Positions 33,523 to 41,556 of a DNA stretch of 64,000 bases are shown piece by piece. Positions within the stretch are counted from its first letter, which is position 1. Each line of letters opens with the position of its first letter. The stretch spans positions 1,984,001-2,048,000 of the forward strand of contig NC_015125.1 of NCBI RefSeq assembly GCF_000202635.1, in the 5' to 3' direction. Source of the DNA: Microbacterium testaceum StLB037 (GTDB lineage: Bacteria; Actinomycetota; Actinomycetes; Actinomycetales; Microbacteriaceae). The notes beneath the pieces are model-generated. The model worked only from the letters and a program-made list of their open reading frames with translations. It was not told the origin of the DNA and did not search any database. Made by a program: the position numbers and the translations under genes.

Positions 33523-34860
33523 TCAGAACGGGGCATGGTCGGGTTCGGGTTCGGGTTCGGGTGGGTCGTCGGGGAGGAATTTGATGGTGGGTGAGTAGGG
33601 GAGGGGTTCGTCGCGGTAGGTGCGGCCGGTGGGGCTTGTCCATTCGAGGATTCCGTCGGGGAGTTGGGTGACGCTCCAGCGGGTGAATTGTTTTTGGGTG
33701 TGGTGTCGTTGGCAGAGGTGGGCGAGGTTTCGGATGTGGGTGGGGCCGCCGAGGGCGTAGTCGAGGGTGTGGTCGATTTCGGAGCGGATGGCGGGGACGG
33801 TGCATCCGGGCCATCGGCAGTGGCGGTCGCGGGCGCGGAGGTACCGGTCGATCGCGGTGGTGCGGTGGTAGGTGTCGGTGTGCAGCACGGCCCCGGTGAT
33901 GGGGTGGGTGATCACGCGATCCCAGGGGGTGGTGGTGGATTCGGTGAGGGCGCGGGCGGTGTCGGCGTCGAGGGGACCGTGTCCGATGAGTTCGGCGGGG
34001 TCGGTGTTCTCCTGCTGCGGGGTGAGCATGGTCAGGGCGGGCACGACGACTTGGACGCGGGCGCGGATGGTGCCGAGGGTGCCGGGTCCGTCGTCGGTGC
34101 GGGTGGGGTCGGCGTCGGGGGCGGCGGTGAGCAGGAGGTCGGCGAGGACGTCGGCGCGCAGTTGCGCGGTGGTGCGCTCATCCGTGGCCGTGAGGGGGGT
34201 GTCACCGCGGGTGTCGATGATCGCCCGGGCTTGCTGGGTGAGGCGGTCGTAGATGCCGACGGCCAGGACCGTGGGGAGGGTGGCGACGAGGTCGGACATG
34301 CCGTCCTGCCCGGTCACGACCCGCACGCACCGGGTGTCACGGCCCCGCTGGTGGCGTTCGGTGATGGTCGTGGGCTGCAGGGTCTCGGCCAGCACGGCCA
34401 GGCGGGTGCGGAGGCGGCCGGGGCTGAGGCCTTCGGCGGTGGCCACGGCGAGGGCGTCGAACTCGGCACGGACCTCTACCGGTAAGGGGGCACCGATCTC
34501 GAGGATCGCGTGCACGTGGGCGCGGGTGATCGCCCCCTGCTCCCACGCGGTGAGGGTGCCCGGGTAGTCATCGACGAGGGTCATGGCGCGACCGATCTGG
34601 GTCTGCACCGTGCGGTCGGAGACATGCTCGGCCGTCGCGATCTCGGACGCGACCTCCCGCAACGCCATCTCCGCCACCCGCGACGACACCGGCCGCTCCC
34701 CCATCACATCCAGGGCGAGATGCCCCGCCTCCGCCAACGCACGCATACGCGCCACCTCCGCCGCAGCGAGCACCGCACCCGTGCGGAGCACCTCGCCGAG
34801 CACCGCGGACAGGGCCCGCGGCCCCCCACCCGCGGGTGTCGATGAGACGTTCATGAACAT
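33523..34860 (-). CDS. DUF222 / HNH endonuclease-motif protein (13E12 repeat family)
   Basis: The 445 residues have an N-terminal DUF222 domain (about 20-300) and a C-terminal HNH motif, RDRHCRWPGC followed by SEIDHTLDYALGGPTHIRNL and LCQRHHTQK. That motif holds the paired cysteines and histidines of the zinc-finger nuclease. These proteins are multi-copy in actinobacteria and resemble mobile or selfish genes, but their function is unproven. A Pro/Glu repeat lies at the C-terminus. TAGCAT stands six bases before the ATG (leaderless). Repeats flank the gene on both sides. Confidence 0.9.
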   Translation of the reverse strand: MFMNVSSTPAGGGPRALSAVLGEVLRTGAVLAAAEVARMRALAEAGHLALDVMGERPVSSRVAEMALREVASEIATAEHVSDRTVQTQIGRAMTLVDDYPGTLTAWEQGAITRAHVHAILEIGAPLPVEVRAEFDALAVATAEGLSPGRLRTRLAVLAETLQPTTITERHQRGRDTRCVRVVTGQDGMSDLVATLPTVLAVGIYDRLTQQARAIIDTRGDTPLTATDERTTAQLRADVLADLLLTAAPDADPTRTDDGPGTLGTIRARVQVVVPALTMLTPQQENTDPAELIGHGPLDADTARALTESTTTPWDRVITHPITGAVLHTDTYHRTTAIDRYLRARDRHCRWPGCTVPAIRSEIDHTLDYALGGPTHIRNLAHLCQRHHTQKQFTRWSVTQLPDGILEWTSPTGRTYRDEPLPYSPTIKFLPDDPPEPEPEPDHAPF

Positions 34861-34866
34861 GTTTGC

Positions 34867-34872
34867 ATGCTA
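34867..34872 (-). promoter_or_regulatory. Leaderless -10 box of the DUF222/HNH gene
   Basis: TAGCAT, six bases (GCAAAC), then ATG. The start region ATGTTCATGAAC also forms a short palindrome with the preceding bases. Confidence 0.6.
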
Positions 34873-35254
34873 GCGAGGGGGTCCGACATTGCCGGGGCCT
34901 CAGCAGCCCCGATGAGGACGAATCCGGACATTGCTCCGATGTGCAGGAGTGGTCCCGAGGCGTCGGTGTGCGCTGCTCGGAGCGTCCGGCGTGGGTGACG
35001 TGAGCGGGGCGACCGGCGTGGGTGACGTGAGCGGGGCGGCTGGCCGGGCTTCACCGCACACGGCCTGCCCGCCGCGGCATCCATGACGCTGTTTGCAACC
35101 GCGACCGCGACCGCGGCCCGAGCCGCCCCTCAGCCCCGCCGCACAGCGCCCAACCGCAAACCTCGCTCCGCCGCAGAGCTCCCCGCCCCGCGGCCCGAGC
35201 CGCCGCAGAGCTCTCCGCCGCAGATCTCCCCACCGCAAAGCTCGCCCGCGAAGC
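34873..35254. other. Repeat-rich intergenic region between the GntR gene and the DUF222/HNH gene
   Basis: About 380 bases with no supported gene. It contains two perfect 26-base copies in tandem (34986-35012 and 35013-35039, starting CCGGCGTGGGTGACG). It also holds a cluster of related CCGCAGAGCTC-type words at about 35170-35250. Confidence 0.6.
34986..35039. repeat. 27-base direct tandem repeat (2 copies)
   Basis: Two adjacent units starting CCGGCGTGGGTGACGTGAGC, identical except for the last base. Non-coding. Confidence 0.85.
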
Positions 35255-35614
35255 TCAGCCGCCCAGCGCCGCCCGAACCAGCTCCACGGCATCACCCGGT
35301 GCGACGCCCAGCCGGCGCACGGTGTCGACGTACGCGCGCGCAGCCTGAGCCGCCTGCGCCGCCGCGGAATCCCGGCCGCGCACGACCGTCCCGGCGCGAC
35401 CGCGGGTCTCGACGTAGCCCGCTTCCTCGAGCTCCTTGTACGCGCGGGCGACCGTGTTCGCCGCGAGCCCGAGGTCGGCCGCGAGCGTGCGGACCGGCGC
35501 GAGGCGCGTCCCCGCGACGACGGAACCGACGTCGATCGCGGCGATGATCTGCGTCCGGACCTGCTCGTACGGCGGCATCGGAGAGGTGGCATCCACTCGG
35601 ATATCCACGCTCAT
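35255..35614 (-). CDS. GntR-family regulator, short YtrA-like type
   Basis: The 119 residues contain a winged helix (PPYEQVRTQIIAAIDVGSVV, then LAADLGLAANTVARAYKELE) and a short C-terminal helical region. There is no large effector domain, as in the YtrA/YhcF group that often controls ABC transporters. The ATG overlaps the carboxypeptidase stop by one base (TGATG), so it is translated from the same mRNA. Its target is unknown. Confidence 0.88.
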   Translation of the reverse strand: MSVDIRVDATSPMPPYEQVRTQIIAAIDVGSVVAGTRLAPVRTLAADLGLAANTVARAYKELEEAGYVETRGRAGTVVRGRDSAAAQAAQAARAYVDTVRRLGVAPGDAVELVRAALGG

Positions 35615-37332
35615 CAGCCGTTCAGCCCGAACAGGTCGAGGGGGTGCGTCAGTCTCCACCACGGGTCGGGCGGATCGATCGTGCTCGACAGCTGCGCGTC
35701 GACCGTGTCGGTGTTGAGGGGCCCGGTCACCGTGAGCGTGCCGACGGTGTCACCGGACGTGCGGGAGTCGCCGAGGTCGAACTGTGTCACGGTCTCGGCG
35801 ACGGCGCTGTTCCAGAGGACGACCGTGGCGTCCGCGGTCGTGACGACATCGGCATCCTGTCCCCAGAGTGTCTCGACGCGACCGATCACCGTGCCCGACG
35901 TCACCGACGGGCGCGGCTGCAGTTCCTCCGCGATGCGGGCGTAGAGGTCGCGGCTGGCCTGGTTGCGCTCGTCGGGTCCGGGCTGGCCGAGGACCGCGGC
36001 GTACGCGCGCACCGTCACGGTGCCGATGGTGAAGTCCTTCGCCGACAGGAGGTTCCACGCGTCGAGGGTCCCCGTCTTCACCCCCACCACGCCGGGGTCC
36101 GCGAGCAGCGGGTTGCCGTTCTTGAACGACCCGGCGCCGGGCAGGGTGAGCTCGGGCGTCCGGACGATCTCGGCGATGACCGGGTTGGCGAGCGCCTTCT
36201 CGGCGAGGGCGATGAGGGCCGCCGGGGTCGCGGTGTTGCCGGCCTCGATTCCCGTCGGGTTCACGATCGTGATGCCCGTGATCCCCCGCTCCGCGAGATA
36301 CGCGTTCGCCGCCGCGGCGAAATCGGCGTTGGAGGGGAAGAGATCGGATGCCAAGCGCTGGGCGTAGTTGTTCGCGGACGCGATCAGCATGCCCTGGAGC
36401 ATCTGCAACTCGGTCAGGCTGCCGTCCACGGGCACGTCGAGGGAGGACTCCCCGCGCGCCCGGTACTGCCAGTAGTCCGCGCTGTCGGCCTGCGTGAAGG
36501 CGTACGAGGGGCCCTGTTCGCCCGGTGCCAGGGGGAGACGATCGAGCACGACGAGAGCGGTCACGATCTTGGTGATGCTGGCGATCGACTCCGGGGCGCT
36601 TGCGGACGACGAGAGCTCGCCGGGCACGCCCTCGAGCGCGATCGCAGCCTCCCCCTGCGCGGGCCAGGCGGGGTCGGCCGGGGGTGCCGCCGTGGGCTGG
36701 ACGGCCACGGATCGGACCGTGGGCTGAACCGCCGAGAGCGGCCACAGCAGCGTCGCGGCGGTGTACGCGCCGACGAGCAGGAGCAGGAGGACCGTCGGGA
36801 TGACCGTCGCGGGGCGAAGGGCCCTGCGCCGACGACGCCCGGCGAGGAGATCGACGGACCGTCCGGTGGCGCCGGACACGACGAACGTGGGGGCGGGGCG
36901 CGGCGCACCGGCGGCGTCCGGGTCGACCCACCCGAGCGCGCCGAGGGCGGCCGCGGTGGGTTCCGCCGGGGGAGCCGAAACGGCGGGGACGGATGCCGCC
37001 GGCGCGGGCTGCGTGGGCGCCGCGGCGTCGACGGAATGAGGTGTGGATGCCGCGGGCCCGGCCTGTGTAGGCGCTGCGGCGTCTGCTGAAAGAGGTGTGG
37101 ATGCGGCCGGCGCTGCCTGCGTGGGCGCTGCGGAATCAGGCGCGGATGCCGCCGGCGCTGCCTGTGCGGGCGTTGCGGCGTCAGCCGAATCAGATGTGGA
37201 TGCCGCGGGCCCGGGCCCGGCGGGAGAATCGCCGTTCGGGGCTTCGGTCTCGGGCGTCGAGGGCGACGAATCAGCGGGCAGATCGGCGGAGTCGCGCGCG
37301 GCTCGCCGCGTGGCCGGAGTCTGCTCGTTCAC
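35614..37332 (-). CDS. D-alanyl-D-alanine carboxypeptidase with long repetitive N-terminus
   Basis: The protein has 572 residues. The first about 170 are cytoplasmic and low-complexity, with repeats of the type DAAAPTQAGPAAST. One transmembrane segment (VIPTVLLLLLVGAYTAATLL) follows, then an extracytoplasmic serine peptidase of the S11/PBP5 type. Its catalytic motifs are SITK (SxxK), SANN (SxN) and VKTGT (KTG). It trims the terminal D-Ala of peptidoglycan stems. The GTG start follows TAGCGT by six bases. The GntR gene overlaps its end. Confidence 0.9.
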   Translation of the reverse strand: MNEQTPATRRAARDSADLPADSSPSTPETEAPNGDSPAGPGPAASTSDSADAATPAQAAPAASAPDSAAPTQAAPAASTPLSADAAAPTQAGPAASTPHSVDAAAPTQPAPAASVPAVSAPPAEPTAAALGALGWVDPDAAGAPRPAPTFVVSGATGRSVDLLAGRRRRRALRPATVIPTVLLLLLVGAYTAATLLWPLSAVQPTVRSVAVQPTAAPPADPAWPAQGEAAIALEGVPGELSSSASAPESIASITKIVTALVVLDRLPLAPGEQGPSYAFTQADSADYWQYRARGESSLDVPVDGSLTELQMLQGMLIASANNYAQRLASDLFPSNADFAAAANAYLAERGITGITIVNPTGIEAGNTATPAALIALAEKALANPVIAEIVRTPELTLPGAGSFKNGNPLLADPGVVGVKTGTLDAWNLLSAKDFTIGTVTVRAYAAVLGQPGPDERNQASRDLYARIAEELQPRPSVTSGTVIGRVETLWGQDADVVTTADATVVLWNSAVAETVTQFDLGDSRTSGDTVGTLTVTGPLNTDTVDAQLSSTIDPPDPWWRLTHPLDLFGLNG

Positions 37333-37338
37333 CCGCCC

Positions 37339-37344
37339 ACGCTA
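37339..37344 (-). promoter_or_regulatory. Leaderless -10 box of the carboxypeptidase gene
   Basis: TAGCGT, six bases (GGGCGG), then GTG, the same spacer sequence as at hemA. Confidence 0.65.
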
Positions 37345-37359
37345 CCCCGGGCGTCCCCC

Positions 37360-37365
37360 TATACT
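37360..37365 (+). promoter_or_regulatory. -10 box of the ykoEDC-type operon
   Basis: TATACT lies about 13 bases before the TPP aptamer. It is divergent from the carboxypeptidase promoter, with the two -10 boxes only 15 bases apart. Confidence 0.6.
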
Positions 37366-37377
37366 CGTCAGCACAAC

Positions 37378-37462
37378 CACGGGAGTCCGGTGAGCCGGGC
37401 TGAGAGGAAGCGAATCCACGCTTCGACCGTCGAACCTGATCCGGATCATGCCGGCGCAGGGA
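37378..37462 (+). ncRNA. TPP riboswitch of the HMP transporter operon
   Basis: The thi-box elements are in order: CACGGGAGTCC, CGGGCTGAGAGGAAGCG, CGTCGAACCTGATCCGGATC and CCGGCGCAGGGAGG. The ribosome site GGGAGGAG directly follows the 3' strand of P1, so ligand binding probably controls translation. Confidence 0.95.
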
Positions 37463-37471
37463 GGAGAACAC

Positions 37472-38104
37472 ATGCACACGTCCACGTCTGCGCGCACGGC
37501 CCCGGCCGTGGCATCCGCGTCCCGGTTCTCGTGGCGGGTCGTCGACATCGTCGTCGCCGCCGTCCTCGGAGTCGCGATCGGTCTCGTCTTCTGGGGCTGG
37601 AACACCGTCGGCGGCCTCTGGTTCGCCGCGATGGACGGTCTGACCCCCGGCCTCGGCGGCATCGCCGTCGGCATCTGGCTCATCGGGGGCGTGATCGGCG
37701 GGCTGATCATCCGCAAGCCGGGTGCCGCGCTGCTCGTCGAGCTCATCGCGGCCGTCGTCTCAGCGTTGATCGGCAACGTGTGGGGCGTCACCACGATCTT
37801 CTCCGGCCTCGCCCAGGGACTCGGCGCGGAGCTGATCTTCCTCGCGTTCCTCTACCTGCGCTTCACCCTGCCCGTGGCGATGCTCGCCGGCGCCGGCGCC
37901 GGTGTCGGCGCGTGGGTCCTGGAGCTGTTCCTGACGCCGAATCTCTCGAAGACGGTCGAATTCAACCTCACCTACCTCGGCACGCTCGTCGTCTCGGGCG
38001 CTCTCCTGGCCGGTCTCGTCGGATGGCTCCTCGTGCGCGCGCTCGCCGCGACGGGGGCGCTCAGCCGGTTCGCCGCCGGGCGGGAAGCGCGCCGCGACGT
38101 CTGA
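37472..38104 (+). CDS. ykoE: ECF transporter S component, YkoE type (HMP/thiamine)
   Basis: The 210-residue membrane protein has about six transmembrane segments, among them VVDIVVAAVLGVAIGLVFWG and VIGGLIIRKPGAALLVELIA, the core of the YkoE family. It is the substrate-binding subunit of a hydroxymethylpyrimidine/thiamine importer. The ATG at 37472 has GGGAGGAG directly before it. The TPP riboswitch and the neighbouring ATPase and T component support the call. The stop and next start overlap (TGATG). Confidence 0.93.
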   Translation: MHTSTSARTAPAVASASRFSWRVVDIVVAAVLGVAIGLVFWGWNTVGGLWFAAMDGLTPGLGGIAVGIWLIGGVIGGLIIRKPGAALLVELIAAVVSALIGNVWGVTTIFSGLAQGLGAELIFLAFLYLRFTLPVAMLAGAGAGVGAWVLELFLTPNLSKTVEFNLTYLGTLVVSGALLAGLVGWLLVRALAATGALSRFAAGREARRDV

Positions 38105-39552
38105 TGGCGGCCCCCGCACGCGTCGACGTCGAGGGCTGGGGGTGGCGCTACGCCGGCCGCAAGCTCCCCGCCACGCGTGACGTCGACCTGACGATCGAGC
38201 CCGGCGAGCGGGTTCTCCTGCTCGGCGCCTCGGGAGCCGGCAAGTCGACCCTGCTCGCGGGCCTGGCCGGACTCCTCGGCGGCAGCGACGAAGGAGAGGC
38301 CACGGGGCGGATCCTCGTCGACGACCGTGCTCCCGAGGGGCAGCGAGGCCGCATCGGTCTCGTGCTGCAGGATCCCGAGGCCGGGATCGTGCTGTCGAAG
38401 GTGGGCGACGACGTGGCGTTCGGCTGCGAGAACCTCGGTGTGCCGCCGGCGGAGATCCCGGCGCGGGTCGCGGAGGCCGTGGCATCCGTGGGTCTGTCCG
38501 TTCCCCTCGATCGCCCGACGAAGGCGCTGTCGGGTGGGCAGAAGCAGCGTCTGGCGCTCGCGGGGGTGCTCGCGATGCGTCCGGGACTGCTCCTGCTCGA
38601 CGAGCCCACGGCCAATCTCGACCCCGAGGGCGTTGCCGAGGTGCGCGCCGCCGTGGAGCACGTCGCCCGCGCCGACGGGACGACCGTCGTGCTGATCGAG
38701 CATCGCACCGCGGTGTGGGCGGACCTCATGACCCGCGTGGTCGTGCTCGCGCCCGGCGGGGGCGTGCTCGCCGACGGCCCGCCCGACCGGGTGTTCGCCG
38801 TGCACGGCGACGCGCTCGCCGCGGCGGGGGTGTGGGTGCCGGGGCGTCCGGTCGAGCTGCCGGTGCTTCCGCCGCTCGAGATCCCGGATGCCGCCCTCTC
38901 GACGTCGGCGCTCTCGATCGGACGCGAGAAGCGCACGGTCGTCGCCGCGGACCTCGGCCTGGCCGTACCGCGCGGGGCCGCAACGGTGATCACCGGCCCC
39001 AACGGGTCGGGCAAGTCGACTCTCGCCCTGACCCTCGCCGGGCTCCTGCCCGAGCTGTCGGGAGAGGTCGTGGCCGCGGAGTCCCTCGCGGCTCGCGGCA
39101 TCCGTCGTCCCTCTCGGTGGCGCTCGACCGAGCTGCTCACGCGCATCGGCACGGTGTTCCAGGAGCCGGAGCACCAGTTCCTCGCGCCGACCCTCCGCGA
39201 CGAGCTCGCCGTCGGACCGAGGGCCCTGCGGATGCCGGCGGCCGAGGTCGACGCGATCGTGGACGAGCTTCTCGAGCGGTTGGATCTGGCATCCCTCGCT
39301 CTGGCGAACCCCTTCACGCTCTCGGGGGGACAGAAGCGGCGCCTGTCGGTCGCGACGGTGCTCGCGGCCTCGCCCGAGGTGATCGTGCTCGACGAGCCGA
39401 CGTTCGGGCAGGACCGCCGAGGGTGGAGCGAGCTCGTCGCCCTGCTGCAGCGCGAGGTCGCGCGGGGACGCACGGTCGTCGCGGTCACCCACGACGCCGA
39501 TGTCGTGCGGCACCTGGGCCAGCACCGGATCGTGCTCGGAGCCGCGGCGTGA
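38104..39552 (+). CDS. ykoD: Duplicated ECF transporter ATPase, YkoD type
   Basis: The 482 residues contain two ABC ATPase domains in one chain. The first has Walker A GASGAGKS, signature LSGGQKQRLA and LLLLDEPTANLDPEG. The second has GPNGSGKS, LSGGQKRRLS and VIVLDEPTFGQD. This matches YkoD/EcfAA' fusions that power S components such as YkoE. It overlaps ykoE by one base and ykoC by four. Confidence 0.95.
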   Translation: MAAPARVDVEGWGWRYAGRKLPATRDVDLTIEPGERVLLLGASGAGKSTLLAGLAGLLGGSDEGEATGRILVDDRAPEGQRGRIGLVLQDPEAGIVLSKVGDDVAFGCENLGVPPAEIPARVAEAVASVGLSVPLDRPTKALSGGQKQRLALAGVLAMRPGLLLLDEPTANLDPEGVAEVRAAVEHVARADGTTVVLIEHRTAVWADLMTRVVVLAPGGGVLADGPPDRVFAVHGDALAAAGVWVPGRPVELPVLPPLEIPDAALSTSALSIGREKRTVVAADLGLAVPRGAATVITGPNGSGKSTLALTLAGLLPELSGEVVAAESLAARGIRRPSRWRSTELLTRIGTVFQEPEHQFLAPTLRDELAVGPRALRMPAAEVDAIVDELLERLDLASLALANPFTLSGGQKRRLSVATVLAASPEVIVLDEPTFGQDRRGWSELVALLQREVARGRTVVAVTHDADVVRHLGQHRIVLGAAA

Positions 39553-40331
39553 CCGCGGCGGCCGTCGCCCCGCGCACCGCGTGGCTCGACGGCGTCAACC
39601 CGGTGACGAAGGTCGCGATCGTGGTGCTGCTGGCCCTGCCGCTGTTGATCACGGTCGACGCGGTGAGCGCGGCCACGGCTCTCGCGCTCGAGCTGCTGTG
39701 CGTTCCGATGACGGGCTTGGCGTATCGCGTGGTGTTGAAGCGCCTCGTACCCGTGCTCCTGTTCGCGCCGATCGCTGCGGTCAGCATGCTGTTGTACGCG
39801 CGCCCGGGCGGGACCGTCTACGGCACGTTCCTCTTCGCGACGATCAGCGACGACTCGCTCGCGCTGTCGTTCGCGGTGTTGCTGCGCGTCGTCGCGCTCG
39901 CGCTGCCGATGATCCTGCTGTTCGCCCGGACCGATCCGACCGAGCTCGCCGACGCCCTGTCGCAGGTCGCGAAGCTTCCGAGCCGCTTCGTGCTCGGCGT
40001 GCTCGCGGGCGCGCGGACGGTCGGGCTGTTCGTCGACGACTGGCGCACGATGACTCTCGCCCGGCGCGCCCGCGGCCTCGGGGATCGGGGCGCACTGCGC
40101 CGCTTCTTCTCGATGGCGTTCGTGCTGCTGGTCTTCGCGGTGCGCCGCGGGACGACGCTCGCCACCGCGATGGAGGCCCGCGGATTCGGCGCCGACGTCG
40201 AGCGCACATGGTCGCGCCCCTCGACCCTGTCGCGTCGGGATGCCGTCGCCCTCGCCGGCTCCCTCGCGCTCGTGGCCGTGGCGCTCACCGCCGCCGTGGT
40301 GTCGGGGGCGTTCCGCGTGGTGGGGACGTAG
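39549..40331 (+). CDS. ykoC: ECF transporter T component, YkoC type
   Basis: The 260-residue membrane protein has about five to six transmembrane segments. Coupling-helix motifs with the ARG signature contact the ATPase: LARRARGLG and MEARGFGADVERT. The start PRTAWLDGVNPVTKVAIVVL is typical of EcfT. The GTG start overlaps the ATPase stop. It completes the HMP importer; the downstream gap contains repeats and a hairpin. Confidence 0.94.
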   Translation: MTAAAVAPRTAWLDGVNPVTKVAIVVLLALPLLITVDAVSAATALALELLCVPMTGLAYRVVLKRLVPVLLFAPIAAVSMLLYARPGGTVYGTFLFATISDDSLALSFAVLLRVVALALPMILLFARTDPTELADALSQVAKLPSRFVLGVLAGARTVGLFVDDWRTMTLARRARGLGDRGALRRFFSMAFVLLVFAVRRGTTLATAMEARGFGADVERTWSRPSTLSRRDAVALAGSLALVAVALTAAVVSGAFRVVGT

Positions 40332-40345
40332 GCCGCGGCGCGGGC

Positions 40346-40415
40346 GTCGTGTCCTCGTGTCGCGCGGGAGTGGCGCTCGTGTCGCGCGGGCGTCGCGCTC
40401 GTGTCGCGCTCGCGC
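40346..40415. repeat. 22-base tandem repeat, about three units
   Basis: The unit GCGCTCGTGTCGCGCGGGCG plus TC is repeated about three times with small changes (CTCGTGTCGCGCGGG at each). It is non-coding and directly follows ykoC. Confidence 0.7.
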
Positions 40416-40433
40416 CGCGCCGCCTCGTGAGAG

Positions 40434-40493
40434 GTGAGTGTCCAAAACACCCGGACACTTTTCGAGTTCGTCCGGGTGTTTTGGACACTCAAC
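40434..40493. repeat. Palindromic intergenic element, copy 2 (GTTGAGTGTCCA family)
   Basis: A 60-base hairpin with nearly perfect 23-base arms: GTGAGTGTCCAAAACACCCG and GAC, mirrored by GTCCGGGTGTTTTGGACACT and CAAC. The 13-base loop is ACTTTTCGAGTTC. It matches the element at 23172-23232 in arms, loop length and position between convergent genes. Confidence 0.88.
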
Positions 40494-40628
40494 AGGGTTC
40501 GGCGGGTCCGGGGCGCGGGAGCGGACGCGGGGCGCCGGGGTGCGGGAGCGCGGGGGAGGTAGCGCGGGGCGCGGGAGCGCGGCGGAGGTAGCGCGCGGGC
40601 GCGGAGCGCGGGGGAGGGAGCGCGGGCG
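40494..40628. repeat. GC-rich degenerate tandem repeats
   Basis: Words such as GGCGCGGGAGCGCGG and GGAGGTAGCGCG are repeated several times between the hairpin and the end of the phosphotransferase gene. No gene is supported here. Confidence 0.6.
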
Positions 40629-41363
40629 TCAGGTCCCGTTCCAGAGAGCCTGGTAGAACGCCAGACGGGTGGCATCCGGAGCCACCCCGTAGGCGGTGAG
40701 GAGGGCCTCCTCCCAACCGGGGCCGTAGTTCCACCCCGTCGAGAGGGTCGCGGCGGCGAGGTCGGCCCAGCGGTCCGCCACGCCGAGCGCGCCGAGGTCG
40801 ACGTGCGCCGTCCACTCTCCGTCGTCGCCGAGGAGCGTGTTCGGTGCACAGGCGTCGCCGTGGCAGACGACGAGCCGGTCGATCGGCGGGGCGTCGTACA
40901 GTTCGACGGGAACCTGGATGCCGCGGCCGGCGGCGTTCGCGAGACGGTCGGGCACCGTCCACGAGAACGGACACTCCGCCACCGGCAGCGCGTCATGAAG
41001 GGCGCGAAGCCCTCGGCCCACCGCGCGCACCGCCCGGGCGGGATCGGCGATCCACCGCGGATCCACCGCCGAGAGCCCCGGCACCGCCTCGGTCACGAGC
41101 CATTCGTGCGTGGCATCCCGGCCCTCATCGAGCGCCCTCGGCACGGGGGTGAACGCGCTCGCCCAGCGCAGACGTTCGGCCTCGGCCCTCATCGAGGTCT
41201 CGGCGTTGCGCGGCCCGTACTTCACGAACCGGATGCCATCGGCCCCCGCCGCCCGGAACGTCAGCCCGCCGAGGGCGTTGCGCCAGACCGGCTCGATGTG
41301 CGCGTCGCCGGCGAGTTCCCGCACGCGGCCGGGAACGGGCTCGGAGGCCGCGGGAATGCTCAT
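40629..41363 (-). CDS. Aminoglycoside-phosphotransferase-like kinase
   Basis: The 244-residue protein-kinase-like fold has the catalytic Brenner motif VCHGDACAPNTLL and a following metal-binding HVDLGALGVADRWADLA. It also has a lysine-containing ATP strand (IRFVKYGP) and GLRALHDALPVAECPF. The pattern fits APH(3')-type enzymes. Chromosomal actinobacterial homologues often act on other substrates, so antibiotic resistance is not implied. Monocistronic; the ATG start at 41363 follows a 193-base gap. Confidence 0.85.
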   Translation of the reverse strand: MSIPAASEPVPGRVRELAGDAHIEPVWRNALGGLTFRAAGADGIRFVKYGPRNAETSMRAEAERLRWASAFTPVPRALDEGRDATHEWLVTEAVPGLSAVDPRWIADPARAVRAVGRGLRALHDALPVAECPFSWTVPDRLANAAGRGIQVPVELYDAPPIDRLVVCHGDACAPNTLLGDDGEWTAHVDLGALGVADRWADLAAATLSTGWNYGPGWEEALLTAYGVAPDATRLAFYQALWNGT

Positions 41364-41556
41364 CCCCCGATCTTCCCGCGCTCCCCGCCGTTCGCGAAGC
41401 GTCCCGCGACGGAAACGCGGCGAAGGGCGGATGCGCTCCGGCGTGAGGGGCGGGGAGCGAGTCCAGGGGCGGGCATGCGTCCGTGTGCCGGGCCGTGCGC
41501 ATCTCGGCCCGTCCGGACGAGAGGGGGCGGGGCACAATGGAAAGTTGGGGGGTGTC

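Noticed and set aside
35040..35254. Minus-strand frame with repeated Arg/Ala/Gly residues between the GntR and HNH genes
   Set aside because: It is made of tandem repeats, has no ribosome site or family similarity, and is best read as non-coding.
40629..41363. Acquired aminoglycoside resistance gene
   Set aside because: The kinase motifs are there, but the gene has host-like composition and no mobile context; chromosomal relatives often have other substrates.
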